Source of the DNA: Hordeum vulgare subsp. vulgare
Taxonomy: Eukaryota > Streptophyta > Magnoliopsida > Poales > Poaceae
DNA length: 64,000 nucleotides
Direction: 5' to 3'
Assembly: GCF_904849725.1 (NCBI RefSeq)
Contig: NC_058519.1
Coordinates: forward strand, 105,698,881 to 105,762,880
Shown here: positions 46,147-57,871 of the stretch, piece by piece
Position numbering within the stretch: position 1 is the stretch's first letter
Layout: the number at the start of each line of letters is the position of its first letter
The notes under the pieces: model-generated
The model's database searches: none
What the model was told of the DNA's origin: nothing
The model's input: only the letters and a program-made list of their open reading frames with translations
Program-made: the position numbers and the translations under genes

Positions 46147-47688
46147 TCCTACGGCAACAAAAGTCGTTCCCTGGCGCTTAGGAATTCTTCTTGTTACTTC
46201 TCTGGTTTGCGTCGATTTTTCCCTTGAAGGGGAAAGGGTGATGCAGCACAGGAGCAGTAAGTATTTCCCTCAGTTTGAGAACCAAGGTATCGATCCAGAA
46301 GGAGGGCCTCGTCAAGTCCAAAGTACCTGCGCAAACACAAACAAGCTTGCACCCAACGCTTCAAAGGGGTTGTCAATCCCTTCAAGATTGTTTGTAAAGT
46401 GAGATCTGAAGGTGGAAAGAGCAACGAAGTAAAAAGTGTAAGGCTGAAAATATGGTGTGGAGTAGACCCTCGGGGCCATAGTGTTCACCAGAGGCTTCTC
46501 TCAAAATAGCAAGTATTACGGTGGGTGAACAAATTACTGTCGAGAAATTGATAGAACCGCACAAAGTCATGACGATATCTAAGGCAATGATCATGCATAT
46601 AGGCATCACGTCCGAGACAAGTAGACCGATACTTTCTGCATCTACTACTATTACTCCACACATCGACCGCTATCCAGCATGCATCTAGTGTATTGAGTTC
46701 ATGACGAACAGAGTAACGCTTTAAGCAAGATGACATGATGTAGAGGGATAATCTCAAACCAATGATGAAAACCCCATCTTTTTACCCTTGATGGCAACAA
46801 CATGATGCGTGCCTCGCTACCCCTTCTGTCACTGGGTGAGGTCACCGCACGGTATGAACCCAAAACCAAGCACTTCTCCCATTGCAAGAATCATAGATCT
46901 AGTTGGCCAAACAAAACCCACAACTCGAAGATAATTACAAGGATATGAAATCATGCATAAGAGAGACCAGAAGAAACTCAAATAAGATTCATAGATAATC
47001 TGATCATAAATCCACAATTCATCGGATCTCGACAAACACACCGCAAAACAAGATTACATCGGATAGATCTCCATGAAGATCATGGAGAACTTTGTATTGA
47101 AGATCCAAGAGAGAGGAGAAGCCATCTAGTTACTAGCTATGGACCCATAGGTCTATGGTGAACTACTCACGCATCATCGGAGAGGTCATGGTGTTGATGA
47201 AGAAGCCCTCTGTGTCCGAATCCCCCCTCTAGCAGGGCACCAGGACGTGCCCCAGATGATATCTTGCGGAGACAGAAGCTTGTGGCGTCGGAAAAGCGAT
47301 TGCGATGATCTCCTGATTTTTTCTGGAATTTATGGGATTATATAGGCGAAAGACCTAGGTCAGGGGACCTCCAGGGGGCCCGCAAGCCTAGATGGTGCCC
47401 CTGGCCGCGGGGTGGGGGTGGGGCCCCTGGAGCTCCTCTGGCTTGGCTCCCAAGTTCCCCGATCTTCTTCCGTTCCAAAAACATCTTTTCGGGGATTTTC
47501 TTCCGTTTGGACTCTGTTTCAAAATCTCCTCTGAAAGGGGTCAAAAACATGGAAAAACAGGAACTGGCAATTGGCACTGATTTAATAAGTTAGTCCCAAA
47601 AAAATATAAAAGGCATGCAAACATCCAAAGTTTGACAAGATAATAGCATGAAACCATCAAAAATTATAGATACGTTGGAGACCTATCA
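46147..47688 (-). repeat. 5' LTR of G (1542 bp)
   Basis: It repeats 40875-42405. Over about 1.2 kb I see only a couple of differences. The last 340 bp (U3, about 47345-47688) has many substitutions and several indels relative to the other copy. The first base at the PBS side is less certain, because the terminal bases differ (TCCTACGG against TGCTATGG). Confidence 0.8.
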
Positions 47689-49916
47689 AGCTCATTTGAG
47701 GAAGCTCATCGTTGGAATATGCAGGCCAAGTTCTATAGTGTAAGGGTCCCCACATAGTTATGCATGAATGATTATCTCTATGTAGTACAAATATAGCAAA
47801 GGAGTACGAGTGTGGATCTTTCAAAAGGAATTGTAGTGTTGCCCCCTTCTCTCTTTTTTCATTTTTTTTTCTTTTTCTTGTTTTATTTTTTGTGGCCGCT
47901 TTGGCTCTTTCTTTTTATCTCTCATTTGTCCTCTTTGGGATCTTTTAATTTGTCCTCTTTGGGATCTTTTCCTCACTTAAGGGCAGCACTCTATGTTTTA
48001 CAAGAACAAAATAAGATCATCACACTTTATAAGAAGTACTCAACATAAAGACAAGTGAAAACTATAATGATGTATACAAATGTATGCCTCTGCCAGTGTA
48101 GTAGGATATGCAATGAAACTAGCGCGTCATGTAGCAATAATAAGGGCAAGGCCCAACTATCATGCGACTCCTCGATCAAGCAAAAGCATGTATAACATGA
48201 AGATCAATTCATGATATGGTGGATGTTGCATGGCAATGTATCTTGGAAAAGCTAGGGAAATGCCTTAATAGGTAGGTATGGTGGTTGTTTTGAGGAAAGA
48301 TATAATGAGGCTTATGATGATAGAGCGTATCATGCCAAGGGTTTAAATGCACCGGTGAAGTTTGCACCAACTCTCAAGATGGGAAAGGGCAATGCATGGT
48401 ACCCAAGAGGCTAGCAAAATATGGATGGTGGAATTGTCAACAATTCAATACTCACATTAGTCTGAAGATCTCATAAACTTATTATCGGTAACTCACTATC
48501 TAGTTAGGAAATTCACAAAGAGATTAGTACCACGAGGAGGAATATTTGGGGGTTTGGTTATCCTTGCGCATCCTCGACCCATGGTAATGTGAGGGTACTC
48601 TATATATTCCAACCCCTCCAGAGGTTAGCGATCAATCTAGTAGCTAGAGTTCTCAACTAACTTTTAGTTTTTAAAAATACACGGATTCCCCAAAATACGA
48701 CACCTATCACTAATAGGCTCAAGCTCTTGGCACCAATAGTCCAAACATTACTCAAATCAATACCTCAAAACTATTGCAAGTTACTACTATACTTAAATAG
48801 CAACCTCAATTACCTACTCATGCAAGACACACAACTCGGTGCAACGAGCCAACTCTCTAAACAAGATAAGCATGATAACTCAAGAGAGTTTGAAAAGCAA
48901 CCTAAATAATAGCTCTTAGAAAGATATAGCATGAAAAATAAGAGCTAGGCATGACAGTAGCTATGTAAAGATAGAGAACACGTAAAAAAGATAAGCATGA
49001 AAACCTATGTTGTGTTCTAGAGTGGAATGGAGCGTGTTTCTCTCCCAAAAAAGGTAGGCTAGGTTTAGACTTGTTATGACCAGCAAGCAAGACTAAAACA
49101 AACTACAAAGTAAACAGTGGGATGCTCCAAGTATAGCACATAACATATGAAGTGATAAAAATATAGCATGGAGATGGACGAACTCATGATTGTTGATAGA
49201 GAAGGGGATGCACGGGGGCATCCCTAAGCTTAGATGCTTGAGTCTCCTTGAATATTTCTTGGGGTGCATGGGGGCATCCCCAATATTGAGCGCTTGACAC
49301 TCCTGGATCTTCTTTGATCATCTTCCATCACATACTTGAAAACTCCCTTCATACGAAACTCATCATAAGGTGATAAGAGTGTTTAGTACCCATGATAAAA
49401 TAATTCATTACCTACTGGAAATAATGATTTTCATGAAAAGCTACTGTTTCTCATGATTGCCAAAAGGTTTTTGCAAAGTAAAAGCAAGCTTAAGATTTGC
49501 AAAATGACGAAAACGCAAAACGTGGCAGAATCTGTGAAAACAGAACAACAGGTAGTAAATAATTTTTTTGAGGTACTTCTGCAACTCAAATCAAAGAACT
49601 CAGAACAGATGCCAGAAAGACAATTATATAGAGAATGCTTTAAAAACAATTCAGCTTAAAAAGATGGTCTGGTGATTTTTGGCGAATTTTTCCGTCAAGC
49701 GGACAAAATCTGTTTCTGGACAGCATGTCACAACTTTTGAACTTTCTTGTAATCAGAGGCTAAAAATTGGCACACAGCTTGAAAATAAAGATACAATGAT
49801 GTTGCTACAGTAGTAACAAGCATAAAGACCACTAAAACCTAAAGTAAAAAAACTCAAAGTAAAGATAACAAGGGTTGTCTCCCTAGAGCTCTTTCTTTAT
49901 AGCCATAAAGATAGGT
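47689..49916 (-). other. Non-coding internal region of F
   Basis: The first five bases are the right TSD copy of G. No gene is seen. A T-rich tract with GGCTCTT and CTCTTTGGGATCTTTT repeats (47850-47965) corresponds to the purine tracts of C and G. Two PPT-like hairpins are at 49204-49223 and 49259-49283. Repeated ACAGAACAACAGG-type sequence is ordinary. Confidence 0.55.
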
Positions 49917-50752
49917 TTAAGATTGTAATGATGCTCTCGTAGGAATAAGAGTTGTAGAACAAAAGAGAGCATCGAGAAGAAAATACCAAACACATTTAAG
50001 TCTAACATGCTTCCTATGCATAGGAATATTGCAATAGAATAATCTATTGTAGCACAAAGCAATAAGCATAGGAAGGCAAAACAAGTGCAACTTCAAAACC
50101 TTCAACATAAAGATAGGGAACTTGATATTATTGAAATATCTATAAGCATATGTTCCCTTCTCGTAATAATTTTCAGTGGGTTCATGAATAAACTCCACAA
50201 TATAAATATCACATAAAGCATTGTTACCATGATCCACATGCAAAAAGGTACTCTTACTCTCCACATAAGCATAATCTTTGGGGAGCCCATGGTTAGGACA
50301 TTTTAGCATTAAAGTTTTCAGTCTCCCCCAAGCTTGAGCTATGCTTTATCCGTCACAAGACCAGAAGTTATAAATATAGTTCCTCTCTATTTCGTGAAGA
50401 GGATAAAACTTTGCATAAAAAAGAGGCATAAGATCTTGCCAATTTAGCAAATGAGAGTTATCAAGAAGCCTATACCAATCCAAAGCCTTATCTTTTAATG
50501 ATAGAGAGACTAGCTTTCTCATAACAAAATCCATCGATATACCTGCAAGCTTAAATAAGGAGCATAGTTGTGAAAGATATAACAAGTGTTTGCCTGGATG
50601 TCTATCTCCTCCATATCGATTAGCCAAGACACAATCAATAATACTAGTTGGTATTTTAAAGGGCACAATTTCCGTATGTGGGGGAGGCTTCTCTAGACAA
50701 CAGCGGTGGGGCTGTTCCCCATAAGCAGCGAACTAAGAGTGCAGTTTTCCAT
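49917..50752 (-). pseudogene. gag: F gag-orphan fusion gene, broken
   Basis: The likely start is ATG 50752 (MENCTLSSLL), then a frameshift near 50690. From 50666 the frame reads as the Athila gag core also seen in B and D (LCSLFKLAG, LSLKDKALDWYRLLD, FYPLHEIERNYIYNFW), up to TAA 50348-50346, and continues in the same frame with AQAWGRLKTLMLKCPNHG. It then runs straight into the orphan block: STFLHVDHGNNALCDIYIVEFIHEP, ENYYEKGTYAYRYF, and IPMHRKHVRLKC, and stops at 49917. So gag N-half and orphan protein form one reading frame here, while C and G have only the orphan part. No protease or RT follows. Confidence 0.65.
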
Positions 50753-50850
50753 AAGCCTAACTAGTCATGCCAATCATGAAAAGCAAACTAACAAGACTAA
50801 AAAGAAAAGGTAAAAGATAGTGTGCAACTCCCCTATCTTGAAGACTAGAA

Positions 50851-50868
50851 TCCCCGGCAACGTCGCCA
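50851..50868 (-). other. Primer binding site of F
   Basis: On the minus strand TGGCGACGTTGCCGGGGA is the tRNA-Asp-type site with one change (C to A at position 6). It lies 11 nt after the 5' LTR. Confidence 0.7.
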
Positions 50869-51767
50869 CAAAACTTGCTTGATGACGAGATGATGTATGT
50901 ACTTCTCGCTCCTCGTTGGTTACCCCAAGTGGAAGGTTGAGATGTAGTCAGCAGCAAATTTTCCCTTACACGGAGACTGTAAGGTTTTCGAACCAGGAGG
51001 TCTCCTAGGATCAACAAGTATGTGTCCCCTGCCTTGGCGCAAGCAGAAGACATGGACCTGCACACACACAAATAACTTTGCTCCCAACAAGTACAGAGAG
51101 GTTGTCAATCTCTCTCGCCTTGTATTTTGCAAAGGATCAAAACACAAGCGGGAAAAGGGATAGTGATTGCAATGGAAAAGTAAATGAAAGAAGTAAATGA
51201 TGGAGGTGTAAGCAATGGTGGTGATATGGACCGGAGTCACATGATGTTCACTAGTGGTGTCTCTCTCCCAAAAGACAATAAACAACTATGCTTGGGTAAA
51301 CAAATTACAGTTGGGCAATTGATAGAATTATGAACGCACCGCAATGCTAATTATGCTACTTGAAAGTTAGAGGCTCAATAGTAATGGGCAGTACGCCAAG
51401 ACAAGTAGACCGTTTATTCGTCAACATCTACTTACTAATCATCCACCTTGAGATATCTATCCAGAACATCTCACTGGTAATAAATTGCGAGCCCCAACCA
51501 AAGTGTAAACTCAAAGCAACGAACAACTGCATTAACGAACTATGCGTAAGGTAAACAATCCTTGCAACCGTGGTCACAAGCATCATTGTTTTATCCCTGG
51601 TGGCAACATCACATCCCCTAGTCTCACGTTTCTGTCACTCAAGCTAGACATCAGGGGGCATGAACCCACAATCATGCACAACGCTCCCTCTTGGAGTAAC
51701 AATCTACTACTTGGCCAAATCAATAAAGAGCAATGGAGAACATGCATGAATCACTAAAGAACATAAT

Positions 51768-52958
51768 TGATGACCCACAAGTATAGGTGATCAATCATAG
51801 TCCTTTCTATAAGTAAGAGTGTCGAACCCAACGAGGAGCAGAAGGCTCTGATAAACGGTTTTCAGCAAGGTAATAACTGCAAGCACTAAAAGTAGCGGTA
51901 ACAAGTGATGGTGTAGTGAGGTGAAACGTAGCAGGTGAAAAGTAACAAGTAACAAGAGTAGCAACGGTGTAGCAAAGTGGACCAATCCCTTTTGTACCAA
52001 GGGACAAGCCTGAACATAGTCTTATAGGAGGAAAAACGCTCCTGAGGACACACGGGAATTTCTGTCATGCTACGTTCATCATGTTCATATGATTCGCGTT
52101 CGTTACTTTGATAGTTTGATATGTGGGTGGACCGGCGCTTGGGTACTGCCCTTACTTGGACAAGAATCCCACTTATGATTAACCCCTCTCGCAAGCATCC
52201 GCAACTACAAAAGAAGAATTAAGACAACGTATAACCATAGCATTAAACTAGTGGATCCAAATCAGCCCCTTACGAAGCAACGCATAGACTGGGGTTTAAG
52301 CTTCTGTCACTCTAGCAACCCATCATCTACTTACTACTCCCCAATGCCTTCCTCTAGGCCCAAATAATGGTGAAGTGTTATGTAGTCGACGTTCACATAA
52401 CACCACTAGAGGAAAAACAACATACAACACATCAAAATACCGAACGAATACCAACTTCACATGACTATTATTAGCATGACTTATTTCATGTCCTCAGGAA
52501 CAAAAGTAACTACTCACAAAGCATAATCATATTCATGACCAGAGAGGTAATGAGTAGCATCAAGGATCTGAACATAAACTCTTCCACCAAGTAATCCAAC
52601 TAGCATCAACTACAAAGAGTAATCAACACTACTAGCAACCTTACAAGTACCAATCGGAGTCGCGAGACGGAGATTGGTTACAAGTGATGAACTAGGGTTT
52701 GGAGATGAGATGGTGCTGATGAAGATGTTGATGGAGATGACTGCCCTCCGACGAGAGGAGTGTTCGTGATGACGATGGCGACGATTTCCCCCTCCGGGAG
52801 GGAAGTTTCCCCGGCAGGATCGTCCTGCCGGAGCTCTAGATTGGTTCTGCTCAAGTTCCGCCTCGTGGCGGCGGCGAATCCACGAAAAAGCTCCGCCCTC
52901 ATTTTTTTTCTGGACGAAACCCTTCATATAGCAGAAGAGGGGGGCCAGTGGGCCACAC
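51768..52958 (-). repeat. 3' LTR of D, U3 deleted
   Basis: It matches the R-U5 part of the 5' LTR up to about 52958 (GGCCAGTGGGCCACA). There it jumps directly to internal sequence. About 300 bp of U3, the PPT and some internal sequence are missing. Confidence 0.75.
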
Positions 52959-54369
52959 ATAGAACAACAATACATCATAAAGATTCTTATGGGAAAGTAA
53001 CAATTCCTTCACAAAGCAAATTATGAATCAAAAACCTTACTGAGAAGTAGCCAACAACAGTCCATAGGCATTGAAGCAATTGAAATTTATCATAACATCA
53101 GAAAGAGTCAAATAAGAGCTTGTAAAGCAAATCAACATACTCGATCATCTCTTTTGTTTTCGACAATTGTTACAACTTACGTGGTACTCATGGTATCAAA
53201 GTTTCAGTTGGACACAGAGAAAGATAGGGGCTTATAATTTTGCCTCCCAACCATTTACCTCAAGTGTAAAGTCCACAATAATAAAGCATAAGTACTCATC
53301 TCCAAGTTGATATATGAATATAGATCTTTCCCTAGCATATGACGTTCACCAAGATGAAGATTGAATAGGGAATTGGTGTTGATCACCATGACTTTCACAA
53401 GGTCAAAAGTAAAGGTACAAGATAGGCCCTTCGCGGAGGGAAGCAGAGGTTGTCATGTGCTTTTGAGGTTTGGATGTGTGTCCTCTTAGTGCGGAGGAAC
53501 GTCACTTTATATTGCCTCGTGTGATAAAGAACTTTATTATGCAGTCTGTCGCTTTTATGTCTTCCTCATCACAGGTTCGTATAAAGCTTATTTTCCACAC
53601 ACTAATAGATCATACATATTAGAGAGCAATTTTTATTGCTTGCACCGATGACAACTTACTTGAGGGATCTTATTAAATCCATAGGTAGGTATGGTGGGCA
53701 CTCATGGCAAGACTGGTTTGAAGGTTTATGGATGCACTAGTAGTATCTCTACTTGGTGCGGGAGTTTTGGCTAATAAGAGGTGGAAGCAATCGTCACATG
53801 CTAAGGGATCTCTAAACTTATAACATTGTTTGGAATCAAGCAAACACAATTCATTATGTTGTCTTGCTTGTCCAACATCTACTTCTAAGCATGTAATAGT
53901 TTGGTGAGTGCTCACAATTGTAAAAAGTGTCTAAGATGATATATTTATATGTGAACCTCTCTTTCCTTATTACTTCTTATTATTTGCAACAATGACCGGG
54001 GTCTATGTTGGTCTATTCTCAACAAGTTTCAATCATCATACTTGTTATAAGTGAAGCTATCACTTTCCATAAGATCATCTCATGATCTTTCATGCTATCG
54101 TTCTTTTCATACTTTTGATAACGGCACAAAACAAAGCCCTTGAATAAGATACTCTTTATTATATAGCTCGCAAGATCGAATACATCGGGGGAGACACAAG
54201 GCAAAAGACTCAAACTAAACACTAAAGACTTATCCCACTAAGAGAAGAAATAAAAATTGAAAAGGAAAGAACTAAAACAAAGGTAAAAGCAAAAGATATA
54301 AAGGTGATACGATACCAGGGCAACTCCCCCAAGCTTGGCGCAAGCCAAGGGAGTTGCCCATAGAAATGC
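52959..54369 (-). other. 3' non-coding region of D
   Basis: It holds no gene and is homologous to 25445-26800 of B in opposite orientation. It includes the hairpin with a PPT copy at 54318-54359. Confidence 0.6.
54318..54359 (-). promoter_or_regulatory. Hairpin with internal PPT copy after D third ORF
   Basis: A perfect outer stem of at least 10 bp (GGGCAACTCCC with GGGAGTTGCCC) and an inner stem CTTGG/CCAAG surround AAGCTTGGGGGAGTT on the minus strand. In B the outer stem has CACTCC/GGAGTG where D has CAACTCC/GGAGTTG, so pairing is kept while the bases differ. Confidence 0.6.
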
Positions 54370-54783
54370 TTAGTTGTCTTCCTTTGGTGGTGGTGGAGGA
54401 GTTGTTGCAGAGGTCTTGAGCTTGTCTAATTTCCACTTGAGCATAAAATTCTGCTCTCTCAGATCATCATTTTCCTCCTCAAGCTTCAACACCCTTTGAC
54501 AAAGTTCCTCCTTACTCTCCTACAAGAAACGAGAAGGGATAAACAAGTTCTTAGGCTTCTTCCTTGAGTCAGGGAGACTCGACTTCTTGAACTCCACATG
54601 AGTGCGTCCATGTTGAGGTAGAGGAGCCTCCTCTTCATGGGAACTCGTTTGTTCCTTCCCCTTGGGATCATAGTCCTCTTCCTCATCAGTGGTCCAGCCA
54701 TATGGTTCCAAGTCCCCATAGACCTTGGGATTAGCAAGGTAATCAGCCACATAGGTCTCCCACTCTGAATCCTGAGAAGACAT
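54370..54783 (-). pseudogene. D third ORF, one stop
   Basis: The start is ATG 54783 (MSSQDSEWETYVADYL) and the end KEDN-TAA at 54370-54372, 137 codons, with TAG at 54522-54520. The N-terminal half is acidic (DEEEDYDPKGKE). The part after the internal stop is a likely coiled coil with leucine heptads (LCQRVLKLEEENDDL), then TTPPPPKEDN. The N-terminal part is unrelated to that of the B third ORF, but the tail is shared. Function unknown. Confidence 0.5.
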
Positions 54784-55067
54784 CTTGACCTAGATCTGCG
54801 GCAGAAAACAGGCTCGAAACGAAAACAGAGGAAAATTGCGTGATACAGAGATCAAAACCCTCGGGCGTATATATAATGATTTTTTTCTGGACCAGAAGGA
54901 GTGATTCGCAAGAAAACGGAGCCCGAGAGGCACACGAGGTGCCCACAAGCCCTGTAGCCGCGACCAGGGGGAGGCCGCGGCTACCAAGCTTGTGGCCACC
55001 TCGTGCGCTCTCCGGACTGCTTCTTATTTTTCTATTTTTCCATAAATTCCAAAATGGAGAAAATTTC
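54784..55067 (-). promoter_or_regulatory. Internal promoter-like block of D
   Basis: A long inverted repeat at 54931-55008 has nested arms: CGAGGTG/CACCTCG, CCACAAGC/GCTTGTGG and TAGCCGCG/CGCGGCTA. On the minus strand CATTATATATACGC (54864-54877) follows as a TATA-like box, and the ORF starts at 54783. Confidence 0.45.
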
Positions 55068-57871
55068 CTACTGGAAAAGTTTTGGACTCCAATTACTTAC
55101 CGAAACACATACCTCTTCGTTTTCAGAGTCTAAAACAGGCTGATAAACATCCCTTATGTACTCCTCTGGAGTTATGATATTGATGATATTGGTCTCAACA
55201 TTTATGGGAGTACCACAGATATAATGCTTGATTCTTTGCCCATTTACCACTCTCTAAAAATTACCTTCCATGTTGTTGATTTTGATGGCATCAAAACGAT
55301 ATACTTCCTCAACAACGTAGGGACCTTCCCATTTAGAGAGAAGCTTGCCTGCGAAGAATCTTAAGCGAGAATTGTATAGCATGACATAATCACCTACATT
55401 GAACTCACGTTTTTGTATTCTTTTATCATGCCATCTCTTAACCTTTTCCTTGAACAACTTGGCATTCTCATATGCCTGGGCCCTCCATTCATCTAATGAG
55501 TTGATATCAAACAACTGCTTCTCACCGGCAAGTTTGAAATCGAAGTTGAGCTCTTTGATTGCCCAATAAGCTTTGTGTTCTAGCTCAAGAGGTAAATGAC
55601 AGGCCTTACCGTAAACCATTTTATACGGCGACATGCCAATGGGATTCTTATAAGCAGTCCTATAAGCCCATAGTGCATCGTAAAGTTTGCTAGACCAATT
55701 CTTTCGAGATCTATTGACAGACTTTTGTAAGATCAATTTGATCTCCCTATTACTCAACTCCACTTGACCACTAGACTGAGGATGATAAGAGATGCAACTC
55801 TATGGTTGACATCATACTTAGCGAGCATCTTGAGGAAAACACCATGAGTGAAGTGTGAACCGCCATCAGTCATCAGATATCTAGGGACTCCAAATCTTGG
55901 GAAAATGACTTCTTTAAGCATCTTAATAGAGGTGTGGTGATCAGCATTTCTAGTGGGGATAGCTTCTACCCACTTAGTGACATAATCAACAGCAACTAAG
56001 ATGTGAGTATACCCATTGGAACTCGGGAAGGGTCCCATATAATCAAAGCCCCAGACATCAAATGGTTCAATGTCAAGCGAATAGTTCATAGGCATTTCCT
56101 GACGTTTACTGATGTTCCCTATTCTTTGGCATTCGTCACAAGACAAGACAAACTTACGGGCATCCTTGAAGAGAGTGGGCCAATAGAAACCTGATTGCAA
56201 TACCTTATGAGCAGTTCTATCTCCAGCATGGTGTCCTCCGTAGGCTTCGGAATGACACTTCTGCAGGATCTGTCCCTGTTCATGTTCAGGCACACAACGT
56301 CTAATAACACCATCTACTCCTTCCTTATAAAGGTGAGGATCATCCCAAAAGTAGTGTCTCAAATCAAAGAAGAATTTTTTCTTTTGCTGGTAGGTGAAAC
56401 TGGGTGGTATGTATTTGGCTACGATATAGTTTGCGTAATCGGCATACCACGGTGCACTATGTGAAGTACGGATGACATTCAGTTGCTCATCTGGAAAGCT
56501 ATCATCAATAGGTCATGGGTCATCAAGGACATTCTCTAGCCTGGACAAGTTATCTGCTACAGGGTTATCAGCACCCTTTCGGTCAACAACGTGCAAATCA
56601 AATTCCTGTAGCAGGAGAACCCATCTGATTAGCCTAGGCTTAGCATCCTTCTTCTCCATAAGGTACTTAATAGCAGCATGATCAGAGTGAATAATGACTT
56701 TGGAGTCAACTATATAAGATCTGAACTTTTCACATGCAAACACGACTGCTAAAAATTCCTTCTCCGTAGTAGCATAGTTTCTTTGGGCACTGTCTAGAGT
56801 TTTACTAGTGTGGTGAATAACATTCAACTTCTTGTCAACTCTTTGTCCTAGAACAGCACCAACAGCATAATCACTAGCGTCACACATGATTTCAAAGGGC
56901 AAGTTCCAATCAGGTGGTTGAAAAATAGGTGCGGTTATCAAAGCCCTCTTAAGTATTTCGAAAGCTTCCTCACAATCCTCATCAAAAACGAAAGGAACAT
57001 CCTTCTGCAAGAGGTTGGTAAGAGGCCTAGAAATCTTAGAGAAGTCTTTAATGAACCTTCTATAGAAACCAGCATGACCTAGGAAACTTCGTATACCTCT
57101 GATATCTGTGGGGCAAGGCATTTTCTCAATTGCATCAACCTTAACCTTATCAACTTCAATGCCTTTCTCAGAGATTTTGTGTCCTAAGATGATGCCTTCA
57201 TTAACCATGAAGTGGCACTTCTCCTAGTTCAAGACGAGGTTGGTATATTTGCATCTCTGTAAGACTCGATCAAGGTTGCTGAGGCAATCGTCAAAGGAAG
57301 AACCGTAAACGGAGAAATCATCCATGAAAACCTCAACAATCTTTTCACAGAAGTCAGAGAATATAGCCATCATACATCTTTGAAAGGTGGCACGTGCATT
57401 GCATAAGCCAAAAGGCATACGTCTATAAGCAAAGGTGCCGAAAGGGCAGGTGAAAGTGGTTTTCTCCTGATCAGATTGTGCAACAGGTATTTGCGAGAAA
57501 CCTGAATAACCGTCTAGAAAGCATAAGTGTGTGTGTTTAGATAGCCTTTCTAGCACTTGGTCGATAAACGACAAAGGATAATGGTCTTTCCTGGTTGCCT
57601 TGTTCTGTTTCCGGAAGTCTATCACCATCCTATAGCCAGTAATAATCCTCTGTGGGATTAGTTCATTCTTATCATTAGGAACGACGGTGATACCTCCCTT
57701 CTTGGGTACGCAATGCACTGGACTTACCCAATCGCTATGAGCAACATGATAAATGATTCCTGCTTCCAGAAGCTTTAATAATTCTTTTCTCATGACCTCT
57801 TTCATCCTAGGATTTAATCTCCGTTGATGATCAGCAACTGGCTTAGAATCAGGATCGGTTTTAATCTTGTG
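55068..57871 (-). pseudogene. pol: D pol: RT, RNase H, integrase, broken
   Basis: RT (57805-57224) has [27 protein letters not shown] and EVFMDDFSVYG. TAG 57226-57224 stands where B has TGG. RNase H (57208-56513) has [19 protein letters not shown] at 56515-56513 follows. Integrase (56362 on) has the HHCC finger and D, D residues (WGFDYMG, LMTDGGSHF). A frameshift near 55790 precedes LSNREIKL with the catalytic E; TAG 55256-55254 splits the C-terminal domain, which ends PKLFQ. A cytosine seems to be missing at the frameshift compared with B. Confidence 0.85.

Larger units (their letters stand above)
40875..47688 (-). mobile_element. G: compact non-autonomous element with orphan gene (6.8 kb)
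   Basis: It is minus-strand with LTRs of about 1.53-1.54 kb, LTR start TGATACGTCTCCAACG and perfect TSDs agctc (40870-40874, 47689-47693). It has a tRNA-Asp-type PBS, one orphan gene and a long non-coding tract; no gag or pol. It is related to C in LTR ends, PPT module and orphan protein. Confidence 0.85.

Noticed and set aside
40922..47041. Identical open frames at 40922-41769 and 46194-47041 as a gene duplication
   Set aside because: They are the two LTRs of G.
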